A DNA stretch of 64,000 nucleotides from Streptomyces pyxinae (GCF_024756275.1 NZ_JANUGQ010000024.1:45652-109651); one strand, 5' to 3'. Shown: positions 6,896-17,612, counted from the first letter of the stretch. Notes: a model not told the origin generated them from the letters alone. Program-made: numbers and translations.

Positions 6896-9052
6896 TCACG
6901 GGGTCTCTCCTTGGCGGTGCGCCACGGGGGCGGCCGGGGGCCGGCCTCCGGGCGGGGCGGCGGTGCGCTGCGGGGGCAGCACGCGGGGCGCGGACAGCGG
7001 CAGCAGCCGTCGCAGGGGGCGCGGCAGCCACCAGTTGAGCGGGCCGAGGAGCCGTATCAGGGTCGGCACCAGCACCATGCGGATCAGCGTGGCGTCCAGC
7101 AGCACCGCCACGGTCACCAGGAGGCCCATCTGCCGGAAGTCCTGACGATGGGTCGTCAGGAGCCCGGCGAAGACGGTCGCCATGGTGAGCGCCGCGAGGG
7201 TGATCGGGCGGGCGGTCTCGCTGAGTCCCCGCACGATGGCCGTGCCGCACTCGGCGCCCGCGCGGTGGTGGGCGGTGATGCGGTGGACGAGGAAGACCTC
7301 GTAGTCCAGGGAGAGTCCGAACACGATCGTCAGAGCGAGCACCGGGATGGCGGTGTTCACGGGTTCGCCCGTGCGGCCGGTGTACCAGGCGAGCACGCCG
7401 AAGGCCGCGGCCGTGGCGAGCCCGTTCATGAGCAGCGCCTTGACCGGGATCAGCAGGCTGCGGAACGCCACCAGCATCAGCAGGAAGCAGGCGCCGGCGC
7501 AGACCGCGGCGACCTGCCGGAGGGCGGCGCGCAGCGCGATGTCGAAGTCGTTCAGCGTGGCGGTCTGGCCGGTGACGTACAGGGGCTGTCCCGGCGGGAG
7601 CGTTCGCGCCGCCACCGACCGGACCTCGCGCAGCAGTCGGACGGAGCCGGCGCTGTCCACCGGCACCCGGTCACCGATGAGCACCAGGGTCAGGTCGGTG
7701 CCGTTGTCCAGGGCGACGGCGGTGATGATCCGCGGATCGCCCTGGAGCCAGGTGACGAGGGCGTCGGTGTCCACCGCGCCCTCGTCGGCCGGGTGCGGCA
7801 GGGCCAGCAGCGTCGCGTTGGCCAGTCCGTCCCGCTCCAGCTGGTCGAGACCGGCCCCGGCGGCGCTGTGCTCGATCGCCGTACGGTCCACGGTCAGGCC
7901 CAGCCGGAAGCCACCGATCGGGGCGATGGCGAGGGCCAGCACGACGAGGGTCGCGAGGAGGTACGGCCAGGGCCGGCGCACCAGGTGGCGCGCCCAGCGC
8001 TCCCAGCGGTCCGAGCCGGGCCGCCCTCGCCGGGCGTCCGGCCTGCCGCCCCGGATCAGCAGCCGGTCGAGCCGGGGCAGCAGGGCGGGCAGTGCGACGG
8101 CGGTCGTGGCGGTGGTCGTCACCGTGGTGAGGGCGGCGGCCAGCCCGATCGTCCGGACCAGCGCCAGCGGCACGGTGCACAGGGCCGCCGCGGCGACCAC
8201 CAACGCTCCCGCGCACCACAGCACCGCGCGTCCGGCGCTCGCCCGGGCGTGTGCGGCGGCCTCCCGGGGGTCCAGCCCCCGCGCGCGGAAGTCGCGGTAC
8301 CGGAGCAGAAGCAGCAGGGCGTAGTCGAGACCGAGACCGAAGCCGACCGTCGTGGAGACCGTCAGCACCACACTGTCCACCGGCACCGCCAGGGCGAGGG
8401 CACTGAGCACTCCGGAGCTGAGCAGGACGCTCATGCCGGCCGCCGCCACCACCACCAGGGCGCCCGCGACCGAGCGCAGCCCGAGCACCAGCAGCAGCAC
8501 CGCGAGCGGGACGGTCACCAGCTCCAGGCGCCGCAGATCGCGCATGTCCGAGCGGTGCAGCTCGGCGAAGACCGGGGTGAGGCCGGTCATCGCGACCGAG
8601 ACCCGGCCGCCCGAGGCCGCGGCCGCGGCGCGTTCGGCCGCGGCGCGCCAGCGGGGCAGAAGCCGCTGCCGGGCGTCGGTGTCGCCCTGGACGCCCACGA
8701 ACGCGTAGGCGTGCCGCGGATCGATGCCGGGGGGCGCGGTGACCGGGAGCTCCTTCCCGACGCCGGGCTCGGCGGTCACCGCGGTCACCGCGGCGCCGAC
8801 GGCCCCGAGATAGAGCGCGTCGCCGGAGCGCAGGGTCCGGGAGTCGAAGGCGAGGACCAGTTGCTCGGTGCCGAACTCGGGAAAGCCGCGCGCGATCAGC
8901 CCGGCCGCGTGAGCGGACGAAGTCCCCTCCGCCTCGGGGGCGATGCCTCGCAGCTGGCGGTGGCCGACGGCGATTGCCAGAGAGGCCGCCAGCACGAGGA
9001 GGGTCCACACCATCACCCAGGTCCTGCCCTTATGGGTCCGCAACCCGGCCAT
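6896..9052 (-). CDS. MMPL-family (RND-type) lipid/polyketide exporter
   Basis: 718 residues from ATG 9052, with AAGGAG nine bases upstream. It has an N-terminal membrane helix (VMVWTLLVLAASLAIAVG), a large extracytoplasmic loop, five to six helices, a second loop and a second helical bundle. Both halves keep the proton-relay Asp-Tyr pair of MmpL proteins: about Asp243-Tyr244 in GLGLDYALLLLLRYRD and Asp583-Tyr584 in GLSLDYEVFLVHR. MMPL proteins export lipids, glycolipids or polyketides across the inner membrane using proton motive force. It is the first gene of a minus-strand unit with KAS III-like, ACP and KAS II genes, so it likely exports their product. Confidence 0.92.
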   Translation of the reverse strand: MAGLRTHKGRTWVMVWTLLVLAASLAIAVGHRQLRGIAPEAEGTSSAHAAGLIARGFPEFGTEQLVLAFDSRTLRSGDALYLGAVGAAVTAVTAEPGVGKELPVTAPPGIDPRHAYAFVGVQGDTDARQRLLPRWRAAAERAAAAASGGRVSVAMTGLTPVFAELHRSDMRDLRRLELVTVPLAVLLLVLGLRSVAGALVVVAAAGMSVLLSSGVLSALALAVPVDSVVLTVSTTVGFGLGLDYALLLLLRYRDFRARGLDPREAAAHARASAGRAVLWCAGALVVAAAALCTVPLALVRTIGLAAALTTVTTTATTAVALPALLPRLDRLLIRGGRPDARRGRPGSDRWERWARHLVRRPWPYLLATLVVLALAIAPIGGFRLGLTVDRTAIEHSAAGAGLDQLERDGLANATLLALPHPADEGAVDTDALVTWLQGDPRIITAVALDNGTDLTLVLIGDRVPVDSAGSVRLLREVRSVAARTLPPGQPLYVTGQTATLNDFDIALRAALRQVAAVCAGACFLLMLVAFRSLLIPVKALLMNGLATAAAFGVLAWYTGRTGEPVNTAIPVLALTIVFGLSLDYEVFLVHRITAHHRAGAECGTAIVRGLSETARPITLAALTMATVFAGLLTTHRQDFRQMGLLVTVAVLLDATLIRMVLVPTLIRLLGPLNWWLPRPLRRLLPLSAPRVLPPQRTAAPPGGRPPAAPVAHRQGETP

Positions 9053-9260
9053 GGCCTCGGTCTCCTTCGCGCGGTGAGTAATCAAATGCAATAGGTAATG
9101 AAATGCAGTGAATGATCAGCGTGCAGATGAAATGATCCTTTTAGTCCACCCATCCCACAAAACCTCGCAAGAGCGCCACTCAATCGAAAAAGGGGCATAC
9201 CTCTTTGATGTGCGACATAGTTGCACAGCAATCACTCCACAGGTGCGGAGGTAAGTGGGC
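9053..9260. promoter_or_regulatory. A/T-rich divergent promoter region with 19-bp palindrome
   Basis: The 208 bases between the MMPL gene and the WS/DGAT-like gene are close to 50% A+T, far above the surroundings. ATGAAATG occurs twice (about 9100 and 9127). TGTGCGAC-ATA-GTTGCACA at 9209-9227 is an imperfect 19-bp palindrome, placed as an operator 34 bases before the plus-strand start. The regulator is not evident in the locus. Confidence 0.6.
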
Positions 9261-10886
<1,626 letters not shown>

Positions 10887-10896
10887 GGAGATCGTT

Positions 10897-11721
10897 TTGA
10901 GAAGTGTCGTCATCACAGGCGCCACCAGCGGCATCGGAAAGGCCGCCGCGCTCGGCCTGGCCGCGCACGGCTTCCAGGTCATCGGCACCGCCCGTACCAC
11001 CGAGAAGGCCGATAAACTCACCGCGGCGGCGGCCGAGTCGGGCCACCGGGTCAGGGCCGTCCTGCTGGACGTCACCGATCCGGGCTCCTGCCAGGACGCC
11101 GTGGCGGAGATCGCCGAGCTGACCGGCGGTGGCCCGTGGGCCCTGGTGAACAACGCCGGTCTCGCGGTCGGCGGGGCCTTCGAGGACGTCTCCGAGGCCG
11201 ACGCCCGGGCCGTCCTGGAGACCAATCTGCTGGGCGTCGCCCGGATGACCCGTCTGGTGCTGCCGTCCATGCGCCGCCGGGGCGAGGGCCGCATCGTGCA
11301 GATGAGCTCCGTCGCCGGGCTGATCGCCACCCCGCTCAACGGCTGGTACAGCGCGGGCAAGTACGCGCTGGAGGCGCTGACCGATGTGCTGCGCCGGGAG
11401 ATCGCCGCCAGCGGGATCCGGGTGTCGCTCATCGAGCCCGGGTTCATCGACACCCCGATGCTCTCCGAGGGGATCGCGCGCCTCCCGGCGCACACCCGGT
11501 ACGCGGAGGCGTACGAGGCCGCCGGCCGGCTCATCGCCCGGCGCCGCCCGCTCGGTCCCGACGCCGTCGCCCGCACGGTGCGCCGCGCCCTCACCGCCCC
11601 GAACCCGCGCCGCCGCTACTCGGTCGGCCACGAGGCGAGGATGGCCCGGCTCAGCCGGTTGCTCCCGCCCGCCACCGTGGACGTCACCATGCGTGCCTGC
11701 CTGCGGCTGAACCGGGTCTGA
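10897..11721 (+). CDS. short-chain dehydrogenase/reductase
   Basis: 274 residues from TTG 10897, chosen because GAGGAG lies six bases upstream and directly follows the previous stop. It has the Rossmann glycine motif TGATSGIG (residues 7-14), NNAG near 85-88, Ser138, and the catalytic pair Tyr151 and Lys155 in YSAGK. The cofactor loop TARTTEKAD favours NADP(H). It reduces a carbonyl or oxidises an alcohol; being coupled to the acyltransferase gene suggests work on the product of this locus. C-terminal residues RLSRLLPPATVDVTMRACLR are basic and could touch membrane. Confidence 0.9.
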   Translation: MRSVVITGATSGIGKAAALGLAAHGFQVIGTARTTEKADKLTAAAAESGHRVRAVLLDVTDPGSCQDAVAEIAELTGGGPWALVNNAGLAVGGAFEDVSEADARAVLETNLLGVARMTRLVLPSMRRRGEGRIVQMSSVAGLIATPLNGWYSAGKYALEALTDVLRREIAASGIRVSLIEPGFIDTPMLSEGIARLPAHTRYAEAYEAAGRLIARRRPLGPDAVARTVRRALTAPNPRRRYSVGHEARMARLSRLLPPATVDVTMRACLRLNRV

Positions 11722-11990
11722 GCCGCCCGGTCTCCTCGACCGCTCCCCGGCGGGTGCCCCACGGCGCGCGGCGGGGACGGTCGTCGAGCTCCCCCGGGGC
11801 GTGTGGGCCCGTCCGGCCGGCGGCGCGAATTCCGGTGGCGGGCCGCGCTGTTCGTTCCCGGACCCGGTCGCGGCCTGGCACGATGGCCCCGGGGTGCCGG
11901 GCCCGTACCGGCCGGGGTGCGGCGGTGGCGACGTCCGCGGCACACCGGTGGCGGTGGTGTCCGCGGCGGGCCCGGCGGCCGGAGGTGAGC

Positions 11991-13811
11991 ATGGGCGGGG
12001 GACCGACGAGCGGCGGACGCGCGCGCCGGGCCCCGACGCCCCGGCTGCTCATCGGCCTGGGTACGGCGGCGCTGCTCGCCGGGGCCTGCGGCTCCTGGGG
12101 GTATGCCCGGTCCGGCGCCGGTCCCGGGGACCTGGTGCGCGATCTCTCGGTGGGCTGGACGTACGCCGCCGCGGGGCTGGTGGCCCGGTACCGCCGCCCG
12201 GCCAACCGGACCGGCGACCTGCTGCTGGCGGAGGGCATCAGCTGGTTCCTGGGCAACCTCCAGGGCTTCCCGGTGCCCTGGCTGTTCGCCGTCGGCGCCT
12301 GGGGCGAGGCACTGAACATGGCCGTCCTCGCCCATCTGCTGCTGGTCTTCCCGGACGGCCGGGCCGGTACGGCCGGCGAACGGCGGCTGATGGTGGCCGG
12401 GTACGCCCTCGTCGCGGCCGGCGGTTTCGCGCGGGTGCTGCTGTACGACCCGGCGGCGGACCGTGCCACCAGCTATCTGGCCTGCCCGGAGTGCGGCCCC
12501 AACCCTCTGTTGCTGCGGCGGGATCCGGCGCTCTTCGACGCGCTGGACCTGGCCTACCGGTGGGCGGGGGTGGTGCTCACGGCGCTGGTCCTGGTGACGA
12601 TGGTGCGGCGCTGGCGGCGGGCCTCCCCGGCCCGGCGCCGGGTACTGCTGCCCGCCTGGGTCGCGGTGGGGATCGCGCTGGCCTTCGTCGGCTGGGAGGT
12701 GCTCTATCTGCTGGCCCCCGAGTCCCCCGGCGCGGCCGGCGACCTGCTCACCGCGGCCTCGGACCTGAGCCAGCTGGCGGTGCCGGCGGCCTTTCTCACC
12801 GGGCTGCTGCGAATGCGGCTGCGGCGGGCCTCGGTGGGTGATCTGCTCGTGGCGGCGGGGAGCGAACCGACCCCGCACCGGCTCCAGGAGGTGCTGCGTC
12901 AGGTGCTGGGCGATCCGTCCCTGCGGCTGGGACTGCCGGCCGGCGACGGCTCGGTCACCGACCCGGAGGGCCGGCCGCTCACCGGGGGCGCCCGCGCGGT
13001 GACCCGGGTGGACGCCGGACCGGGCACCGGGGCGGTGCTGGAGCACGACAGCGCCGTCGGTGAGGACCCGGCGCTGCTGGCGGCGGCCGGCGCGGCGGTA
13101 CGGTTCTGGCTGAGCGACCACCGGCTGCGGGCCGAACTCGCCGGCCAGGCCCGCCGGACGGTCCCCCGCCGGCTGCTCCAGGCCGCGTACGAGGAGCGGC
13201 GGCGGCTCGAACGGGACCTGCACGACGGGGCGCAGACCCGGCTGCTCTACACGCTGATGACCCTGCGCCGGCTCGGCACCCGGCTGCCCGGAGCGGACGA
13301 TCCGGAGCTGCGGCGCACGGTGGCGGAGGCGGAGGACAGCCTGCGGCACGCGCTGGAGGAGTTGCGTGACCTGGCCCGGGGCATTCATCCGGCGGTGCTG
13401 ACCCGGGCGGGACTGGAACCGGCGCTGGCCTCGCTCGCGGAACGGTCGCCGGTGCCGGTCCAGGTGGACGCCGAGCCCGGCCGGCATCCGCAACTCATCG
13501 AGACGACCGCGTACTTCGTGGTCAGCGAGGCGCTGGCCAACGCGGTGCGGCACGCCGCCGCGCGCCGGGTGGCCGTGCGGGTGCGGCACGGCGGCCGGCT
13601 GCTGGTCGTGGAGGTCGAGGACGACGGCGTCGGCGGTGCCCCCGCCCCGCCGGGACCCGGCGAGCCGGCGGAGCCCGGGGACTCCGGGGCCGCTCCCGGC
13701 ACCGGGCTGCGCGGGCTGGCCGACCGGGTGGCGGCGGTGGGCGGCACCCTGCGGGTGGACAGCCCGCCGGGCGCGGGCACCCGGATACGGGCGGAGCTGC
13801 CGTGCGAGTGA
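11991..13811 (+). CDS. membrane sensor histidine kinase (NarL/DesK-type HisKA_3)
   Basis: 606 residues. The start is ATG 11991, with GGAGGT just before it (GTG 11985 overlaps that Shine-Dalgarno sequence). About residues 15-280 hold six or seven membrane helices forming the sensor. A linker with a GAF-like fold follows. The HisKA_3 dimerisation helix carries phospho-acceptor His411 in ERDLHDGAQTRL, and the HATPase domain has Asn517 in EALANAVRHA and glycine-rich GTGLRGLADRV. It autophosphorylates in response to an unknown signal and passes phosphate to the regulator encoded next, whose gene overlaps its end by ten bases. Confidence 0.93.
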   Translation: MGGGPTSGGRARRAPTPRLLIGLGTAALLAGACGSWGYARSGAGPGDLVRDLSVGWTYAAAGLVARYRRPANRTGDLLLAEGISWFLGNLQGFPVPWLFAVGAWGEALNMAVLAHLLLVFPDGRAGTAGERRLMVAGYALVAAGGFARVLLYDPAADRATSYLACPECGPNPLLLRRDPALFDALDLAYRWAGVVLTALVLVTMVRRWRRASPARRRVLLPAWVAVGIALAFVGWEVLYLLAPESPGAAGDLLTAASDLSQLAVPAAFLTGLLRMRLRRASVGDLLVAAGSEPTPHRLQEVLRQVLGDPSLRLGLPAGDGSVTDPEGRPLTGGARAVTRVDAGPGTGAVLEHDSAVGEDPALLAAAGAAVRFWLSDHRLRAELAGQARRTVPRRLLQAAYEERRRLERDLHDGAQTRLLYTLMTLRRLGTRLPGADDPELRRTVAEAEDSLRHALEELRDLARGIHPAVLTRAGLEPALASLAERSPVPVQVDAEPGRHPQLIETTAYFVVSEALANAVRHAAARRVAVRVRHGGRLLVVEVEDDGVGGAPAPPGPGEPAEPGDSGAAPGTGLRGLADRVAAVGGTLRVDSPPGAGTRIRAELPCE

Positions 13812-14446
13812 TCGTGGCGGAGGACTCCGCGCTGCTCCGGCAGGGTGTGGTGCGGCTGCTCCGGGACGGCGGGGTGGACGTGGTGGCCGAGACGGCGGAC
13901 GCCGACGGACTGCCGGAGCTGGTGGCGGCGGAGCGGCCGGACGTGGTGCTGCTGGACATCCGGATGCCGCCCACCCACACCGACGAGGGGGTGCGCGCGG
14001 CCGGGGCGATCCGGGCCCGGTGCCCCGGCACCGGGGTGCTGTTGCTGTCGCAGTACGTGGAGACGAGCGCGGCGGTCGGGGTGATGGCGCGTGACCCGCG
14101 CGGCTTCGGCTATCTGCTCAAGGACCGGGTCGCGGACGCCGAGGAGCTGATCGACGCGCTGAAACGGGTCGCCGCCGGGGAGTCCGCCGTGGACCCGGAG
14201 ATCGTCGCCCGGCTGCTGGCCCGGCGGCGCGCCGATGACACCCTGGGCCGCCTCACCCCGCGTGAGCACCAGGTGCTGGCGCTGATGGCCGAGGGCCGGT
14301 CCAATGAGGCGATCACCCGGCGACTGCGGATCAGCGGCAAGACCCTGGAGACCCATATCCGCAGTGTCTTCGGCAAGTTGGAGCTGGAGCCCGATCTGGC
14401 CGACCACCGCAGGGTGCTGGCGGTGCTCACCTATCTCCGCGGCTGA
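13802..14446 (+). CDS. NarL/FixJ-type response regulator
   Basis: 214 residues. The receiver domain has acidic residues Glu7-Asp8, phospho-acceptor Asp52 in VVLLDIRMP, and Lys of LLKDRV near residue 108. The C-terminal LuxR-type HTH is LTPREHQVLALMAEGRSNEAI with recognition helix GKTLETHIRSVFGKL. The GTG start lies inside the kinase gene (ten-base overlap; another GTG at 13808), so the two are co-translated. Phosphorylation should drive dimerisation and DNA binding. The target is unknown; neighbouring genes give no firm clue. Confidence 0.94.
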   Translation: MRVIVAEDSALLRQGVVRLLRDGGVDVVAETADADGLPELVAAERPDVVLLDIRMPPTHTDEGVRAAGAIRARCPGTGVLLLSQYVETSAAVGVMARDPRGFGYLLKDRVADAEELIDALKRVAAGESAVDPEIVARLLARRRADDTLGRLTPREHQVLALMAEGRSNEAITRRLRISGKTLETHIRSVFGKLELEPDLADHRRVLAVLTYLRG

Positions 14447-14788
14447 ACCCCGCCGGGCGCCCGGCCACCGACGGCCCTACGCGCCGGGGCCCGGGCCGGC
14501 CGGTCCCGTGCCTCCCCGGGCACCTCGGGGCGGCAGGCGTCCAAGGCGCCGGGCCCGCCCCCGTACCGCCTCGGGGCCGTACGCGTCCGGGGCCGCCGGA
14601 CCGGCCCCGCGTCCCCTCCGGACGCTCGGGTCCGGCCCCGTACCGTCTCGGGCGCCTCAGGGCTGGCCCCGATGTGGGTAGGGCCGCCGCTCCCTACCGT
14701 CTGAAGGACCGGCAGCGGCGGACGGGGGGCCGCTGCCGGGGGCGATCAGCCATCCCACTCCTCCGGCAGGGGACTCAAGGAGTTCGGC
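14447..14788. other. intergenic region upstream of secreted protein gene
   Basis: 342 bases, no gene. The sequence is rich in short repeats of CCGTACCG and GGGGCC. GCAGCGG...CCGCTGC near 14712-14735 could form a small hairpin in the leader of the downstream gene. An AAGGAG Shine-Dalgarno sequence lies at 14777-14782. Confidence 0.4.
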
Positions 14789-15193
14789 ATGCGATTCAAT
14801 CGACTCGACCGACTCGGACGGCCGATCAGTGTGCTGGGTGCCACGGCGGCGCTCGGTGCGGTGCTGATGCTGGGCGCGCAGCCCGCGGCGGCCGACGGCA
14901 GTGTCAGGAACCCGGGCGGAGAGGCCGGGGTCGACTTCGCGTCCTACGGTGAGATCTTCACCGTGCACGACTACAAGGCCAACGGTGTGGCGACCGTCGG
15001 CCAGATCGACATCAAGTCGGGCGGCAACTGGTTGGCCTACGACGACGTGATCAACACCAAGGGTTACGACGGCCCGCCGGTCAAGGTCAACTACTCGATC
15101 GGCGAGGGCACTCAGGTCCGCTACCGGGCCTGCCAGTACAGCGGCTCCGCCGGCGCGTACGACTGCAGCGGCTGGCACTACGACAAGGCGTGA
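14789..15193 (+). CDS. small secreted protein of unknown function
   Basis: 134 residues. ATG 14789 follows AAGGAG by six bases. A Sec signal peptide is evident: basic MRFNRLDRLGR, hydrophobic VLGATAALGAVLMLG, and cleavage after AAA near residue 36. The mature domain of about 98 residues is rich in Tyr, Gly and Asp, with two cysteines (RYRACQYSGSAGAYDCSG) likely forming a disulfide, and ends GWHYDKA. It looks like a compact beta-rich extracellular protein. I do not recognise a named family; homologues of this kind are common and uncharacterised in Streptomyces. Confidence 0.8.
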   Translation: MRFNRLDRLGRPISVLGATAALGAVLMLGAQPAAADGSVRNPGGEAGVDFASYGEIFTVHDYKANGVATVGQIDIKSGGNWLAYDDVINTKGYDGPPVKVNYSIGEGTQVRYRACQYSGSAGAYDCSGWHYDKA

Positions 15194-15394
15194 CCCGGCC
15201 ACCCGTGCCCCCCGCCCCGCGACCGGCCCAGGTGCCCGCGCGGGGCGGGCGTTCCGCGTGGCCGCGGCGGCCGGCACCCCGGTGTGTTCCGGGGCGTGGC
15301 GCCGGGCCGGGGGTGTCGCCGTCGTCCCGTACGGCGAACCGATCGGCCCGTACGCTGCTCGGTCCGCGCCGCAGTGGCAGCCGGCGGAGGACGG

Positions 15395-15530
15395 CGGCGC
15401 GTCGTCCAGCAGGCCGTTCCGCGCGGTCAGACAGGCGAGCCGGGACCGGCTGTTGCTGCCGAGGGCGTCGGAGGCCCGTTCGAGGTGGGTCGCCACCGTG
15501 CGGGCAGGAAGCAGCGGGCCGAATCGAAGC
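15395..15530 (-). pseudogene. C-terminal fragment of a LuxR-family HTH regulator
   Basis: On the minus strand this reads LLPARTVATHLERASDALG, then SNSRSRLACLTARNGLLDD, closely matching the recognition and final helix of LuxR-family regulators (family phrase VRTVATHLERAYAKLGVRSRAAL). No upstream sensor or nucleotide-binding portion can be followed in any frame. It is either a remnant or a very short ORF, and is probably non-functional. Confidence 0.5.
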
Positions 15531-15619
15531 GATGACCACGGGAATCACCCGGCGCATCGGCCAGGGGGAAATCGCCGCCACCAAGGCCATGACGCCGAAG
15601 TCCTCCGACTTCGAGTACC

Positions 15620-15836
15620 AGTGTGGCGGGAGCGTCAGATGGAACGAGGTCACCTCGAAGCCGCGCGCGCCGTATGGAACGAGGTCTTGGATGACTACCC
15701 GCACGTCCAGTCCGGGCGGCCCCACAAGCGCATCCGGGCCATCGCCCCGCCGACCCGTCCACGTATGGAAGACCCGCACGCCGCCGCCTTGTTCGAGCGG
15801 GTGCGGGCCGTCGCTCCTGCGCCACCCCGCGCCTGA
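15620..15836 (+). pseudogene. possible C-terminal fragment of an XRE/TPR-type regulator
   Basis: The plus frame encodes HLEAARAVWNEVLDDYPHVQ, then SGRPHKRIRAI and DPHAAALFERVRAVAPAPPRA, ending at a TGA at 15834. The spacing of RAVWNEVL, YPHVQSGR and AAALFERVRAVA resembles the TPR-like C-terminus of Streptomyces XRE regulators. No HTH or start is found upstream. This is a weak, memory-based resemblance. Confidence 0.3.
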
Positions 15837-16035
15837 CCTCACTCGCCGGGAACCGCTCATCAGACGGGCCATCAGCGCACCCTGCGGTGGTTCACCGAGC
15901 CGCCCCGGTGAGGGTTTTCCTACGCGCCGTCCACCGGTGCCGGCTCACCGGCTTGTCCGTACCGGGCCCGGCCGGTGTGTGACACGGCCGGCCAGGTCCG
16001 GTGCGGGGGGCACGGTCAGTCCACCGGGTGCCGGT

Positions 16036-16956
16036 TCACAGCGCGATCACGATTTTGCCGTGCGCGTGCCTCTCGGCCTGCGTGGTCACGGCTTCGCGAA
16101 TCCGCTCGACCGGGAAGGTCGCTGCGATCGGCACCGTGATCTCGCCCGCATGGATCGCGTCGGCGATCCGTTCCAGGGCGCCCGGGTCCGCGTCGAGGGC
16201 GCCCATCTTGCGCACACCGGGCGGCGGGGCGGGGCCGTCGGCCACGACGGTGACGCGTTCGGGTGCCACGCCGAGTTCGAGAGCGGTCTCGGCCGCCTCC
16301 CTGCCGAACAGGTCGGTCGCGGCGGTGATCCCCTCGGGCGCCAGAGCCCGCACCCGGTCGGCCAGGCCGGGGCCGTAGGCCACGGGTTCGGCACCGAGCT
16401 CGCGCAGGAATCCGAACGTGCCCTCGGAGGCGGTGCCGAGCACCCGGGCGCCGGCAAGCTTCGCCAGCTGCACGGCGAAGATGCCCACGCCGCCCGCCGC
16501 TCCACCGATCAGGACGGTGTCCCCGGCGCGGAGCCCGAGCGCGGCGAGCGCGGCGGAGGCCGTCAGGCCGGACACCGGAAGCGTGCCCGCCACCTCGTCA
16601 CCGATGCCCGCCGGGGTGGGCCACAGCGTTGCCGCGGGTGTCTTGACCAGCACGAAATCGGCGACGGACCGGCCGATGGCGGCCCCGTACACCCGGTCGC
16701 CGGCCGCGAATCCGGTGGCTTCGGCGCCCACCTCGTCCACCACTCCCGCGAAGTCGCTGCCGAACCCGGCCGGCAGGGTGATGCCGAACCGCGCTGCCAT
16801 GTCGGGCTGTGTGGTGATCTGCCAATCCATCGGATTCAGCCCGGCCGCGGTGACCCGGACGCGCACCTCGTCCGGTGCGGCGTGCGGCTCGGGTATCTCC
16901 TGCAGCTCGAGTACTTCGGGACCGCCAAATCGCCGGTACAGGACAGCTTTGCTCAT
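16036..16956 (-). CDS. NADP-dependent quinone-oxidoreductase-like MDR enzyme
   Basis: 306 residues from ATG 16956, preceded by AGAGAGG. This is a medium-chain dehydrogenase/reductase without structural or catalytic zinc. The N-terminal GroES-like domain contains GPEVLELQEIPEP and AAGLNPMDW, with GSDFAGVVDEVG replacing the zinc-site motif. The nucleotide-binding domain carries GGAAGGVGIFAVQLAKLAGARV (about residues 142-163). It likely reduces quinones or enones with NADPH. A TetR gene is divergent, with two operators between them, so expression is probably induced by the electrophilic substrate. Confidence 0.9.
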   Translation of the reverse strand: MSKAVLYRRFGGPEVLELQEIPEPHAAPDEVRVRVTAAGLNPMDWQITTQPDMAARFGITLPAGFGSDFAGVVDEVGAEATGFAAGDRVYGAAIGRSVADFVLVKTPAATLWPTPAGIGDEVAGTLPVSGLTASAALAALGLRAGDTVLIGGAAGGVGIFAVQLAKLAGARVLGTASEGTFGFLRELGAEPVAYGPGLADRVRALAPEGITAATDLFGREAAETALELGVAPERVTVVADGPAPPPGVRKMGALDADPGALERIADAIHAGEITVPIAATFPVERIREAVTTQAERHAHGKIVIAL

Positions 16957-16977
16957 CGGTGACCTCTCTTGGCCAGT

Positions 16978-17029
16978 GATGGGACTTGGTCTCATCGACC
17001 CTACATCAGTGATGGGACCACGTCCCGTA
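16978..17029. promoter_or_regulatory. paired TetR operators
   Basis: Operator 1 is GATGGGAC-TTG-GTCTCATC (16978-16996) and operator 2 is GATGGGAC-CAC-GTCCCGTA (17011-17029). Both are 19-bp dyads with the same left half GATGGGAC and 33 bases between centres. They fill the 83-base divergent region between the oxidoreductase and tetR genes. Confidence 0.8.
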
Positions 17030-17039
17030 CACTGCTCCC

Positions 17040-17612
17040 ATGGCTCGCTGGCAACCCGACGCACCACGACGACTCGCCGCCTCCGCCCTCGATCTCTTCG
17101 AGGAGAACGGCTACGAGAACACGACCGTGATCGAGATCGCGGAGCGCGCGGGGCTCACCAAGAGCACGTTCTTCCGGCACTTTCCGGACAAACGCGAGGT
17201 GCTCTTCGGCGGAGGCACGGTGGCCGGTCTGCTCACCGAAGGGATCGCCTCGGCGCCGCCGGCGGCCGGGCCGCTCGACGCGGTGGCGGACGCCCTCGAC
17301 GCGCTCGGCCGGACGTTCTTCACCGCCGACCGCCGCGCGTTCAGCCGCCGGCGCCAGGCCGTGCTGAACGCCCATACGGAGCTGCGTGAACGCGAAGCCC
17401 TGAAAAGGATCGACCTCACCGCCTCGATGATCGAGGCCCTCGACCGCCGCGGAGTCCCGAGCCTGAGCGCGCGGGTGGCCGCGCAGCTGGGCACGCTCGT
17501 CTGGGAGCTCGCCTTCGATCGGTGGATCGACATCGACAACAGCGAGGACTTCGGCCCGCTGGCACGGCAGGCGCTCGCTGAAGTACGCGCGACCGGAGCC
17601 GCGCGCCAGTGA
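17040..17612 (+). CDS. TetR-family regulator of the adjacent oxidoreductase
   Basis: 190 residues from ATG 17040. The N-terminal HTH is standard: LAASALDLFEENGYENTTVIEIAERAGLTKSTFFRHFPDKREVLF (residues 12-56, quoted here only for its pattern of turn GLTKSTFFRHF). The ligand-binding half is helical with TFFTADRRAFSRRRQAVL. It lies divergent from the quinone-oxidoreductase gene with two identical half-site operators overlapping both promoters, so it most likely represses both. The inducer is unknown. No clear Shine-Dalgarno sequence precedes the start, which directly follows operator 2, so the mRNA may be leaderless. Confidence 0.92.
   Translation: MARWQPDAPRRLAASALDLFEENGYENTTVIEIAERAGLTKSTFFRHFPDKREVLFGGGTVAGLLTEGIASAPPAAGPLDAVADALDALGRTFFTADRRAFSRRRQAVLNAHTELREREALKRIDLTASMIEALDRRGVPSLSARVAAQLGTLVWELAFDRWIDIDNSEDFGPLARQALAEVRATGAARQ

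Larger units (their letters stand above)
15194..16035. other. gene-poor stretch with decayed regulator fragments
   Basis: About 840 bases with no intact gene. It opens with a GC-rich inverted repeat (CCCCGCCCCGCG near 15210, CGCGGGGCGGGCG near 15239) that may terminate the secreted-protein transcript. Two protein-like fragments, listed separately, lie on opposite strands. The remainder to the oxidoreductase stop at 16036 shows nothing I can support. Confidence 0.5.

Noticed and set aside
6341..9094. 917-codon plus-strand frame opposite the MMPL gene
   Set aside because: Low-complexity Gly/Arg/His/Gln sequence antisense to an intact 12-helix transporter; no domain.
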